This document shows, one piece after another, positions 1 through 9,826 of a stretch of 25,123 nucleotides of DNA (its first letter is position 1; every line of letters begins with the position of its first letter). The notes beneath the pieces are model-generated. The model was not told the origin of the DNA, ran no database searches, and worked only from the letters and a program-made list of their open reading frames with translations. Location: contig JAAVTG010000181.1 of assembly GCA_011947345.1 (NCBI GenBank), positions 1 to 25,123 on the forward strand, in the 5' to 3' direction. The DNA is from Phytophthora quininea. Lineage: Eukaryota > Oomycota > Peronosporomycetes > Peronosporales > Peronosporaceae. Position numbers and translations under genes: made by a program.

Positions 1-1448
1 CGTAGTGTGTTCTCGAACGTCGAGCAAAATCCGACACCGGCTGCGGGAACTTTGGCGGCCGTACATGGATCAATTCGGAAGCGAACGACGCATATTTGCG
101 TCGCGCCTCGGGTTGAATAACGTGGCAAGCCTGCTCGATGAGGTGGCCTGCCTCCACTGCAAGCGGGTAGGCGCTGACAGCGAACTCGCGGATACTGCCC
201 GAGTAATTCGGCGACACAACCGACGCCAGTGCCACCCGCAACAGGTGGAGCGCTTTTCGGTACATTTCCTCGACTCGGTCCGCCTGCTTTTTGACGCTCG
301 CTACAGCTTTGATTTCACTGGAAAAGCTCGCGATCCGCGCGTGGAGATCCAGCACCTGTGGCATGTCCATTGCCTGGAACAGATTGTTCAGAATGTCCTC
401 CTTCTCCCTCTCCAGCATCAACAGCTCCTCCTGCGCGTCTTCCCACCCGAGCTCATTCTCATCGGAGGCACAGGTCCACCACTGCTCTCACTGCCGCTGA
501 CGTCCCTCGTCTCGTCCAAGCTGCCGAGCCCCGTCACACTCATGCTGAATCCCCCGGTGTTCGCAAAACTATTGGAGTAATTGCCGCTATTAGCGAAACT
601 GTTGCTGCTATGCACGTTACTGACATTCACGATGGTCGTGCCGTTCTGCGTGATGGTCCCGAGGTTCGTCGAGCTCAACGCCGTGCTCTGTCTCTCGAGT
701 CGCTGCAGCTCCTCGTCCACCAGCACCGACTCGTTGAGTTTCTCGCTCAATCTCGCCTTCAGTTTGGCCATTTTGGCCGCCTTGTTGATGGTGAACACCC
801 GTCGGATGCCGCCTCGCTCCTGCTTCTCCATCTTGTCCAGCAGCTCCTTCTGCGCGTGGATCATTTGCGCCGAGCTCTTCTTGGCCTGCCGCAGCTCGCT
901 CTTCACCTGCTTCATGCTGGTGCCTGAGCCGGAGCTGTTGAACTGCTGCTCCATCTGCGACGCGCGCACCACGCGCTCGATCTCCTGGTTCACCTGCTCG
1001 TACTTCTGCAGCAGTCTGCGATCCAGTACGACGGACGTGGACAGCGTCGGAGGCAGCGACGACCGCAGGTGGCTGCTAGTGCCCGTGTCGGCGCGTCGTC
1101 GTCCCCGAGTCTCGATGACGCGCTGGCCACGCGACTGGGCGGCGCCGACCGGTGAGACGTCACGGACCGAGTGTCCTGCTCGTCAGGCGGTTCCTGCTTG
1201 GTAGTCGCCACTTCCTGGGGCTCGACAGCGCGACGGCGACGGCGACGGCTGCTTGGTCGGTCGGTGTCCTCACTGGCCGCTTTACCGGTAATACGCTGGA
1301 GATGTGGCCCCGCGCTGCTGCTGGCCACGGCGGACGCCGCCGGCTTGTTGTTAGGGTTGGCGGCCGCATCGGAAGGGGCGCCGGTCTTATCCTTGGCGGA
1401 GGCGCTCACGACGCCGCCGTTGTCTTCGCTCACAGGCCTCGTGCCCAT
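1..1448 (-). CDS. Conserved hypothetical coiled-coil protein, 3' end outside window
   Basis: I do not recognise this protein. The start is the ATG at 1448-1446 (MGTRPVSEDNGG). The first ~150 residues are low-complexity, rich in Ala/Ser/Arg, with a run of six Arg encoded near 1230-1250. Next comes a Lys/Glu/Gln-rich, probably coiled-coil segment (roughly 990-780), then an Asn/Ser/Gly/Thr-rich linker (about 680-470). A second helical, charged segment runs to the window edge without a stop. The reading frame changes twice, near 1088-1093 and 461-466; each is explained by one base (missing at the first, extra or missing at the second). Helical character continues smoothly across both sites, so I treat this as one gene. 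No catalytic motif, signal peptide or membrane segment is visible. A cytoskeletal or scaffold role would be a guess. The continuous helical coding makes the gene itself fairly sure; its function is unknown. Confidence 0.6.
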
Positions 1449-2523
1449 GGTTTACAACAGAAGAAAGAGAGACGACCACGACGCAGGAAGCAGGAAGAGT
1501 ATGGGGCACGATACGATGCAAGACACAGATAAGAAGAGAACGAACGTCGTCCGCGCACTCGCTCCTTTTGCAAACTGGCGACCCCAAACCGGCTGGGACA
1601 TCGGTCCGGATAACGCCGCACTTGCGGAATGTATTTCGCATCCGGATAAAGAGAACCCTGGCTCGTCTACCGCTTGATCGAGCACAGAAACGGGGCGCCA
1701 CTTGACTCGCTCTATCTAGGCGGCATACAACCGCTAGCATAGCGGCTGGCGTCCCCGAACGACGTACCGATTACACACCGATTACACACGGGAGCTGCAG
1801 TGACTCCAGCTCGCCCGGAAGTGCACCCCTGAGCAACGCCAAACGCTCCGACGAGCGGACGGCGGCGCGCAACGCAGGTCGCGCCGTTGTATCTGCGAGG
1901 GAATGGAACCTCGCGCGCGGATCGTCAGCGACGCCAGCGGAGCAGTTGCCACTGCTTGTCGCGTAGCCGATTACGGTCTTCCCAACGAGGCAAGGCAACT
2001 TGCCGTTGCGATGTCCTGCAGCAGGGCAGGGCAGCACCACTCCGGTATTTGCAACGATCTCGAGCTGCGTGCTTTGTGAAGCTGCAGAGCCTGCAAAAAG
2101 CGTCCAGAGCCTGCAGCAGACTCCGCGGTTTCAGCAGGAACCGTCGAGCGTGGGCATCAAAGACTAAGGATAAGCTGGTGGCTCACGCCGATGTAAGTCG
2201 TCCCGCTTCGTTGAGCTTACTGTCGGTCCGTATCAAAAATATTCTCTACGATTTGACCGCCATGCACGAATTTGCAGCGGAATATTTCTTAAGCGAGCGG
2301 CTCCAACCAATTGTTGGGAACACTGCTGCGTTTGCGCCTGGCGATCACTACTTTACTCTTGGCTACGCCTCACGGGCTCTTCAGTGTTGATGATGTCTTC
2401 ATGTGGTTGTGCTGCTCGGAGCGAAGAGGAAGGCCCGATTGCATCGCCTTCTCGACGGCAAGTTGAAGCGGTTGGTCTCTAATAGATGCTGTAAAGAAGG
2501 AATTATTCCGTTTCGTATGCCAG
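1449..2523. other. Intergenic region, no supported gene
   Basis: This stretch separates two divergently transcribed genes and must hold both promoters. Open frames on both strands (for example + 1887-2390 and - 1771-2040) have no recognisable motif and mixed composition. The only local structure I see is an 11-bp tandem duplication at 1766-1787 and a repeated GAGCCTGCA near 2086 and 2107. A degenerate gene relic cannot be excluded. Confidence 0.4.
1766..1787. repeat. Two-copy 11-bp tandem repeat
   Basis: The unit ACCGATTACAC occurs twice head to tail with no mismatch, about 320 bp upstream of the hypothetical gene that starts at 1448. It may be a simple slippage duplication or a duplicated factor-binding site; nothing in the sequence decides. 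Confidence 0.7.
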
Positions 2524-2533
2524 TTTTGGCGCG
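2524..2533 (+). promoter_or_regulatory. E2F-like site upstream of the PIP-box gene
   Basis: TTTTGGCGCG contains TTTGGCGC, an exact match to the E2F/DP consensus TTTSSCGC. It lies 41 bp before the proposed ATG at 2574. E2F sites commonly drive S-phase genes, and the downstream product has a PCNA-binding motif, so the context fits. By base composition about three exact matches to this degenerate 8-mer are expected by chance in a 25-kb window on two strands, so the site alone is weak evidence. Confidence 0.35.
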
Positions 2534-2573
2534 TCCATCATTCGAACGGCAGCAGCCAGAAGCGACGCCAGCC

Positions 2574-4288
2574 ATGGTGGGGCTCTCGGCTGCAGAGCTG
2601 CAGTCCGAGACGCTGTTTCCGGGCGACACCATCGAGTACTTCTCCATGGTGCGCTGTTCTGCGCCAATCTACACTCCTCAACTCCCTCTGTAGCTCACAG
2701 CGCGCTCTTCTGTTCTGTCTTACAGGCGTTCGTGGCGGAGACAAGCGCGGCCACCGCGTCTCCAAAGTCCTGCGCATCGACCGGCGGGACGAGGATTTCC
2801 CTATCCGAGTGGACACTCAAGAGATGTAACGAGAACTATCTACGCTACGTGTGGAGCTCTACAGAGCACTGACGCCGCGTCGTGTACCTGCAGGCTGCCA
2901 TTGACGATCCTGATCAAGCGCAACCGCGACCGAAACGAATTTGACATATCATCGGATGGTAAGCAATGCTATGCAGTAGCATTGCTACTGGCAATGGTGA
3001 TGAGCTAAAGTGTTTGTTTTGATGATGTTGTTGCTAGATGCAAAGTGGCGAAAGTTGCGGACGTTTAAATTGGTGGATGGAGAGGTGGAGGGCGAGACGC
3101 GCGCAGATCGACTGAATGCGGATATGAAGGAGGTTCGAATTCGTTGTGGTAGTAACCGTAGGATGTCAGCAGACTGAGTGTTATTGCTTTTGTTTCCATG
3201 CTGCTGCAGGTGTTTGCGAACGCCATGAAAGCGACGAAGAAGAAACTAGAGCAGGAGAAAGCGGAGAAGGCGAATGCAGGCAGCAAAAGATTATGAGCAG
3301 CTTTTTCATGAAACCCGCAGACTCAGACGAGGATGAGGATCTTGAATGGCACACCCAAGCCTTCAAGAAAAAATATCGACGCCCGAGAAGTCCCCGAAGA
3401 AGAGGAAGCCATTGACACCTAGAGAGAACAGAGACTCACCGCGAAGAGTTCGTGTGCGTGATAAGGAAGAATTTAAGAGGCATCGCGACAGTGGCAAGAC
3501 GTTACGCTTGGACCGCCGCCCTCAAAGCGAGTCCACCAAGCACCATTCTCAGAAGAGAAAGCGCCTCGATCTCACACCACAAAAGACCAAGCGGTCAGAT
3601 CCAGTGCCACGCAAGGCTCAGAAAAGCATTAGCAAGTTTTTCTCTGCGAAAGAAGAACACCCTCGATCCAAGAAGAGAACCGACTTAGTGAAGTTCGTCA
3701 ACCATCTTGAAGAGAGGAAGCAGGACCCCAACACCGATATTAACGAGTACTTAGAATTGGATGCAAAGCAGCAAGAAGTCTTGGATAAAAATGAAGGCTC
3801 CAAGGCAGTGCAGAAGGCAAAATGGGCGCAGCAGCGCCAACAGTACAGAAGCAAAACGAAGCCGCTCGAGTTGTGGCTGAGCAGAGGGTCGCAGAAGCGG
3901 GAAAATGAGCTGGAAAGCGTAAGTGCTGGATCACCCGGTAACAAACGAGTTCCAGCATCTCGACCCGGTAAGAGCGGCAAGGCAAGAACACTCAACCTCG
4001 CTCCTGAAAAAGCCGCATCTCCTAAGGTCCACCGACGAGACCTCAGTTTCATCTGTGGCGACGCAGAACATCAAACAAAGGAAACCAAACATAAGAAGCG
4101 TGGTGACTCGAAGCAGGAAGCTTCCAGCCACAAGAAGTGGGGCTCCTGGGTTCACTCAGCGCCAAGGTAGGCACGTGATCTCGTTTATTGTATCGCTCGA
4201 GCTGACTCGTGTGTTGTAGTCTTCAAGCAAAGGCGGTGCGAACCAAAACACACCATGCTCCATGAGCCAGTGGATTCACAGAAGGTAG
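2574..4288 (+). CDS. PIP-box (PCNA-interacting) basic nuclear protein, function unknown, multi-exon
   Basis: Proposed exons are 2574-2648, 2726-2825, 2894-2958, 3038-3132, 3210-4166 and 4228-4288; introns are 61-79 nt and reading phases agree across the joins. The start follows CCAGCC and is MVGLSAAELQSE. The N-terminal ~110 residues look globular and match no family I know. A Lys/Glu helix then leads to IMSSFFMKP and an acidic stretch DSDEDEDLEW. The rest is very basic and Ser/Pro/Lys-rich. At 3619-3642 the protein reads QKSISKFF, a perfect match to the PCNA-interaction box QxxIxxFF; IMSSFF near 3290 resembles a second, degenerate box. Single bases appear to be missing at 2737-2738 (GG), 3285-3288 (AAAA) and 3368-3373 (AAAAAA). 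The donor of intron 4 (GTTCGA) is poor, and the last exon has an alternative acceptor at 4219. Role in replication or repair is inferred from the PIP box. Confidence 0.65.
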
Positions 4289-4485
4289 TCTAGTATCGTG
4301 TCGTTCTTTTATTGTTGTGTAGACAGAATTTCGCTAAACAACAGTTCAAACATCGAGGCGAGTTGGATATCGGCCGTCTCCACCTTGATGCGCTTCTCCA
4401 TCTTCGTTCTCAACTTCGACTTGGAATCAGCCAATCCAGTGGCAGCTTTCGTTTTCTGATACAAATCGGCTTCGGATACAGCGCC

Positions 4486-5554
4486 ATGACGTCGGCGGCT
4501 CGCGTCAAGCGCTCGGACGCGGACTACGTGCCTCCGCACCTGCGCCACTTCGTGTTCCACTCGCAGGACGACTTCTACGTGTCTCGACTGTTTGACCCAC
4601 TGCTGCTGAGCCACCTCATGTACGAGGGCTTCCTGCCCATCGCCTCGGACTTCCAGGGCCAGTGCTTCCTGCTGCCCAAGCTCCACCGCCAGCGCTGTGT
4701 GCTGCTGCTAAAGCCGACCCCGAGCACGTGCCCAAGATCGTCAAGAAGCGCGCCAAGAAGTTCCGTCTGGAGCTCAACAAGGACTTTGACGGGGTCGTCA
4801 AGGGCTGCCACGAGAAGCACGGCATCCCGTGGCTTTATCCACCCATCGTGGCGGGTTTCCGCACCTTATTTGAGGCTGGAGACGACGGGGTCGAGCTCTT
4901 CCCCGGCCGCAAAGTACGATTCATTACAGTGGAGCTGTATGACATCGCCACGGAGACGTTGGCGGCGGGGAACTCGGCTACACGGTGGGCAGCGTGTACA
5001 CGAGTTTGACTGGCTTCAGCAGAGTGGATGGAGCCGGCACAGTGCAGCTCCATGCACTGAGCAAGTTGCTGTACTTGTGTGGCATGAAGATGTGGGACTT
5101 GGGCATGTCGATGGACTACAAGATGGGCCTCGGAGCGAAAGATTTGGAGCGAGACGACTTCTTGGAGCAGCTGTACAAGTGGAGGCCACATGAAGTGCTG
5201 ATGAAGTTGGAGGATGGCGAGGGGATTTGCGTACTGGGGTGTCTGCCAAGGCGTTGCTGGATAATAAGCGACTTCCGACAGGTACTGAGAGTGATTCTAC
5301 AGCTGACGTCGAGAAAGGGAAAAGCTCTGTAGTGAAGAATGATAAGCTAGAGAAAAAGAAGAGAAGGAAGACGAAGAGGACTCGACAGAAGAGAAACGGG
5401 AAGCAGGGTCCAAACGAAAACTCTCTTCGAATGAAGAGCAGCAAGGCGAGGAGAAGAAGGAAAGTCCGAAGCGGACGCGAGATCAGCAGCAGAAGCAGAG
5501 GACCAGCTGGAAGAGAAAGCAGCGCCAAGTGGTGACGGTTCTAGAGAAGACTGA
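4486..5554 (+). CDS. Aat/ATEL1-type leucyl/phenylalanyl(or arginyl)-tRNA-protein transferase
   Basis: The enzyme adds an amino acid from a charged tRNA to the N-terminus of a protein, making it an N-degron. The family is recognisable from MYEGFLPIAS near residue 45, LHRQRCVLLL near 65, KNKDFDGV-type and HGIPWLYPPIVAGF segments, then AGELGYTVGSVYTSLTGFSR, which matches the GE-x-VGG-x-YG core of bacterial Aat. HALSKLL and a WDLGM..DYK..LGAK segment follow. Bacterial Aat is ~230 residues; this core is ~250 plus a charged tail rich in Lys/Glu. The ATG at 4486 precedes MTSAARVKRSDADYVPPHLR; no targeting peptide is evident. Single bases seem missing near 4711-4716, 4967-4970 (GGGG) and 5353-5357 (AAAAA), with further shifts near 5226 and 5460. 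The tail is therefore uncertain: the reading ending at 5554 (Ala/Glu-rich) looks most natural, but stops at 5535 or 5696 are possible. Confidence 0.85.
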
Positions 5555-5864
5555 GCAACGCTTTTTGTGTACGATACAGCGCCAGCCCAGCCCGAGAGTG
5601 ACTCGACTGAGCGCGAGCGAGTGTATTTGTTTTTCTTCATTCCAATATGAGCTGACAAGGGCTGGCACTCCAGCCGCTGCAGCCCTGATTGATTAACACT
5701 TTTTGTACATTGCTGGAGGCGGGGTGGAGATCTTGTGCCACGGCAGGACTCGTGTTGCTAGCCTTGTTACATCGGTCTTCTGCCTTTTGCTTTATTTACT
5801 TGTTGCACAGCAGCACCGCGCGTACCCTTGGCGTGATGGTGAGTGCAGACTTGGTTGACAATAA
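5555..5864. other. Convergent intergenic region (3' UTRs)
   Basis: This holds the 3' flanks of the convergent transferase (+) and RasGEF (-) genes. I see no gene and no strong hairpin. One alternative frame of the transferase remains open to TAA at 5694-5696, but its composition is unlike the preceding protein. Confidence 0.5.
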
Positions 5865-8800
5865 CTACAGGAAACCCGCTTCTGAGAGGCTGTTGACGAA
5901 CAGAATGCTCTCCTGAGTATTCGCATTTCGCGCCAATTGATACAGCACAGAGCTATCTTTCCGGATACTGCAAAACAACCTGTTAGCAAGCTACCATAAC
6001 AAGATATCCAAGCACGGCAAACTCACGTATCGACGCGATGTCGGATGTGGACCTGGATCTTCCTGTCGTGCCGCAGGATGCCTCGACCTTTCCTTGAGAC
6101 TCCGCCAGTGTTGCTGGACGAGCCATTCGCACCTGCAGGCCCTCCGGTAGGTGGCACATAGTTGAAATTCTGCCGCTCCAACGCCTCGATGATGATACGA
6201 TAAATCTTCCGGAACTTCTGCCAGTTCACCAGTCCGTCCTCCGTCGACTTCATGGCTTCTTCGTATGTGAATAAATCCTTAACGAGGATGAACCAGCAGG
6301 CAAGTCGTGGCTGGCCTTCAGCCAACGCAAACGCTTGGCGGTAGCTGCGATAGTTGTCATCAGGCGAGCAAGCCTGTTGAAGAACTTGGTACTTCTCTTG
6401 CGCAGCTGCACTCACCAGACTCCACGTAGTGTTAAGCTGGCGGATACACGGCGCCGAAAGCCCCGTCGTGATCTCGAAGAGCGTGTTGAAGTTGTTCATC
6501 TGGAAGCAGTTGTCAGCCGCATCGATGAACAGCGTGATCATCTTCGCGCGCTCAACTGCTTGCAGTTGCGGGTGAAGAATCTCGCTCGAGACCCACTCGG
6601 CCGTCGCATCAAACAGCTCAATCAACGCCATAACGTGCGGGGCATCGCGGTGTTTGCTTTCTCGAGTCCAGGCCTTGTTCGTCAGTTCCCGGGGTTCAGC
6701 TTGGAGAAATACTGGTCTGCTTCCACTAGAGTAAGCTGATCGGCAAGTTCCTGGGCCGACAACCCACACAAAGGCTCTACATTGTCATAACTGATACGGG
6801 CGCTCTTGCGCGACGCCGCTGTGAGTCTGGCTCGTTGGAGCGTATCCTGGATGATCTCGTCAAAGCCACCATTTCCGTTCGCATTGGCTTTGATAGCAAC
6901 CTCTGCACTTCCTGTTGTAATACCGCGCGCGATTTTAGGCGCTGCTGCAGCGGCACTTTGCATAATTCCTTGTTGCTGCGCTGTATTTCGCGCTGATCGT
7001 TCCCTCGTTGACGCTACCGCTGCTTGATCGCCAACGGCAGCAGGAATCGATCGGCTTCGAAGCTGGAAGATATCACCACTCGAAGTTTTCGTTCGGAGTT
7101 TGACCATGGAGCGTTCACGCTTTGGGTCTGATGAAGACCGCGCTAATTGCAGCTTCGAGGCAGCCTGTGCACGCATCCGTGAATGCGAGGCTCCCCGGTC
7201 GCTTAACTGGTGAGCCATCGCCAGTGCTGCGGCACTTTGGGCTGGCTGCATCGTAAGGTTTACTCCGCCTACGAATGTCCTATCGGGTAGAGCGGACGCA
7301 GACGAAGAGGTCACTAGTGCAGGAGGTGGGGGACTACAACGCCAGTCTTCTGAGATTGTGGTTGGGCTTTGACTTGTTGCGGTTGCTGCGACTGCTGCTT
7401 CATTGAGGACAACACCTGCACAACAGTCAGCAGGAGGTTTTCTGCATGTCGCCGGATGGATGGGATCGGCGAGGAGTCTTGGATCTCGCTCAGGAAAGCC
7501 ATGAGCTTCTTTTGAGCTTTACGATCGTTGGCCAAGTCTTGCTCGATGAATCCGCTTTCCTTGATCCAGAACTTGAGCACACTCAGCAAGCGCATGATAG
7601 ACACGTTTGCTTCCATGCTTGTGTTGATATCCGATCGAGCGGTGGAGATCGACGTAGCGGTGGACGAACGCTGCTCACTCTCTTCCTCGAAAGCGATCTG
7701 GTCTAGCATTCGCTGTGTTTCTTCTAGCGTTTCCGCGTCCACACCACCGCAGAGCGAAAGCACCGCAGTGTATCGTTTCAGCAGCTTCTTGATGAAGTCA
7801 TACGGCGAACAGAAGCTGCGGTACGTCAACAGGAACACATCGCGAAACTCAGTGTCGTACTGGTGAGCGTCTGTCAGACGTGCAATCAATTTGCCCAGTG
7901 AGGCGTGGGAGATCTCCCGCTTGCCTCCCATGCCCCGTTCAGGCGTCTCGTAGCGTACGCGGACGGGTCGAGTCTTTGGAGTAGCTTCATCGCCACTTTC
8001 TGTAGCTGTATCATCCGACTTGGGTATTTTACGCGCCTTTGTGCGAGGTGTGATGGAACCTTGAGACTGAGCGCCGGGGATATCGACAATGGCGGCGGGG
8101 GCGGCAAACCTCCAGTTTCTCCTGGCGATGACGGAAGTCTTGACCCACGTGAAGTACTACGAACTCGCGCTCTCGTATAATCCAACACTGGCGAATCGCT
8201 GCCGTGTCTTCCCTTCGACTAGTCGCAGCTATTTGGTCCGGCGGCGGAGGACTCTCCATGAGCTGTCGACTATGGTGGTTGCTGTACATCCGCCTCGTCG
8301 GTGTTGGTTCGCGAGCGCGCCGCTCGTCATCTGTACCGCTCGAATTGCCCGAGATGGTTCTCTTCAGTCGAAGATGCCACCTCTCAATGCTGCTAGAAAG
8401 CCCTCCCGGACTTTCAGCATCAACTCTAGGACTCCCCATACCCACCGGTTTCCCCACACTTCTCGGTTGTCGAAGTGGTGACGACGGTACTGGCATTGGC
8501 CCCGACCGGTGCGTGCTGCCCGTCGCTGGCGCTGTAGCTCGTCTTTTGACAACCATCCTCGAAGGTTTTGTGGCCAGTTGCTGCATCCTCTGCAGCTCTG
8601 TCAACGCCCCTGCGTCCTCCTTGTCACTGCCTGGACCCGACGACGACGACGAGTAATGATGCTCTGGCGACGCTGGCGGCGACAGCTTCGGAATTCTCTG
8701 CTTTCTACTGGAAAACACTTTGGAGGCGAACTTCTCCGGCCCGATGTCTCCAGCCGCAGCAAGAGCGGCGTCTCCAGTGGCGTCATCTTCTCGGATAGCA

Positions 8801-9204
8801 GCAGGGTCTCTGGTTCTGGGGCGTCGATGGTGGTGGCGACGTGGAGAGGACCCGCCGCGTCTCCTGGTCTTGGGGCCCTGAGCGTCTGGTTGACTCTGGT
8901 GGGTATGTCGACGGCCACGTCTCGCATCGCCTGCGTCCGCCGACGACGCTGTGGACAACGTGGAGGAGGACGTGGCAGTGGCGGTGGCCACGCGGTCGTC
9001 CCCCACGTACTTGCGCTCCCTCCGGCGCGTGCTGCGTGCCCCCAAGGTGGACATGACCGAGGACGACGAGGACGACGTGGCCACGCTGTGGCTGTTGCTG
9101 CTGCTGCTGCTGTTGCTGGTGGACGGCAGCAGGTTGCGCGCCACCAGAAGCGGCGGGCTCGCACGCGCCGTGGCGGCCACTGCGGCCGCGCGGTCGTGCG
9201 CCAT
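5865..9204 (-). CDS. Ras guanine nucleotide exchange factor (RasGEF_N + CDC25-type RasGEF domain)
   Basis: It activates a Ras-family GTPase by GDP release. A ~400-residue Ser/Arg/Pro-rich N-terminus (poly-Ser at 9089-9118 and near 8640) is followed by RasGEF_N (about 7931-7400; SLGKLIARLTD, FRDVFLLTYRSFCSPYDF). A Gln/Ala/Ser linker follows, then the catalytic CDC25 domain (about 6770-6130; LTLVEADQYFSKL, VMALIELFDATAEWVSSEIL, FNTLFEITTGLSAPCIRQL, WFILVKDLFTYEEAMKS). The last intron is 5968-6026 (59 nt, donor GTGAGT, branch GCTAAC, acceptor TTTTGCAG). The final exon 5967-5865 restores phase and ends in SLSEAGFL. One base is missing near 8198, 8075-8079 (GGGG), 7328-7332 (GGGGG) and 6691-6694 (GGGG). 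The start at 9204 (MAHDRAAAV) is a conservative choice; the frame is open to 9945 and an upstream exon may exist. Confidence 0.88.
9089..9118. repeat. CTG/TTG trinucleotide repeat encoding poly-Ser/Asn
   Basis: A run of CTG triplets with TTG interruptions. On the minus strand it reads AGC/AAC and encodes a Ser/Asn tract in the low-complexity N-terminus of the RasGEF. Such tracts are prone to length variation between isolates. Confidence 0.8.
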
Positions 9205-9826
9205 TCGGCTGCTGCTACGGTGCTGGCGGAGGCTGCGGAGAGATCTCGGACGGTCCGGAGGCGCCTGCAGGGGAGAGCCTCGAGGTGGCGCCGCGCTTGG
9301 TGATCGGCGTCGATAGAGCGGACAGAACAAACTCTTTCCAAAACAAAATCGTTTGAGCGTACTTGGTTTCAGTAAGTGAGAGTCCCAAATGACGTGGGGG
9401 AGAAAAAGGGCAACAAAACACGTGGGTAGAGGCTGTGGAAAAGTTTCTTTGGCGTTTGGATGGAGCTTCTTGTGCTGCGGTGTCCAACGGAGTCGATTGG
9501 GATGGGAACGCAGAAGTGATATCAACGCACCAAGAGCAATAGAGTACGGCAGCGTCAGTGGGGACTGCAGAGCTGCCGTCGTCGTCGCAAAAAGTGTCCG
9601 GCGAGAGAGCTTCAACATAGTCATGCCAGCGAGCTCCCGCAACACCACGATCTCACGAGACTCGACGGCGGACGAGAGGTTACTCACAGCTTTGCTGAGC
9701 GTGGCGCTCAGCCTCGACGAGGTTTTGCGGCGACCAGATCCGCTGCGAGAGCTGCGGCTCAATGATGACACTTCGTTATCGCATTGTTTCCTTTTGCAGG
9801 CTGTATAGAAGGTGGCATTTTGCCAA
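9205..9826. other. Divergent region between RasGEF and 2OG oxygenase, possible upstream exon(s)
   Basis: The RasGEF frame stays open here, and one piece (about 9780-9630, minus) encodes a Ser/Arg-rich segment (SSLSRSSRSGSGRRKTSSRL) that could be a 5' exon. Between about 9600 and 9330 the translation looks non-coding. On the plus strand a pyrimidine tract ending in TTTTGCAG (9792-9799) is a strong splice-acceptor match 27 bp before the oxygenase ATG, so that gene may have a 5' UTR intron. cDNA would be needed to place either start. Confidence 0.4.

Noticed and set aside
581..1204. Plus-strand ORF antisense to the coiled-coil gene
   Set aside because: Its Cys/Ser/Leu-rich translation is the usual mirror of a Ser/Lys/Glu-rich coding strand; the minus strand is more protein-like.
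8509..9303. Long plus-strand Arg-rich ORF opposite the RasGEF
   Set aside because: It is the complement of GC-rich Ser/Arg low-complexity coding sequence, with no motif of its own.
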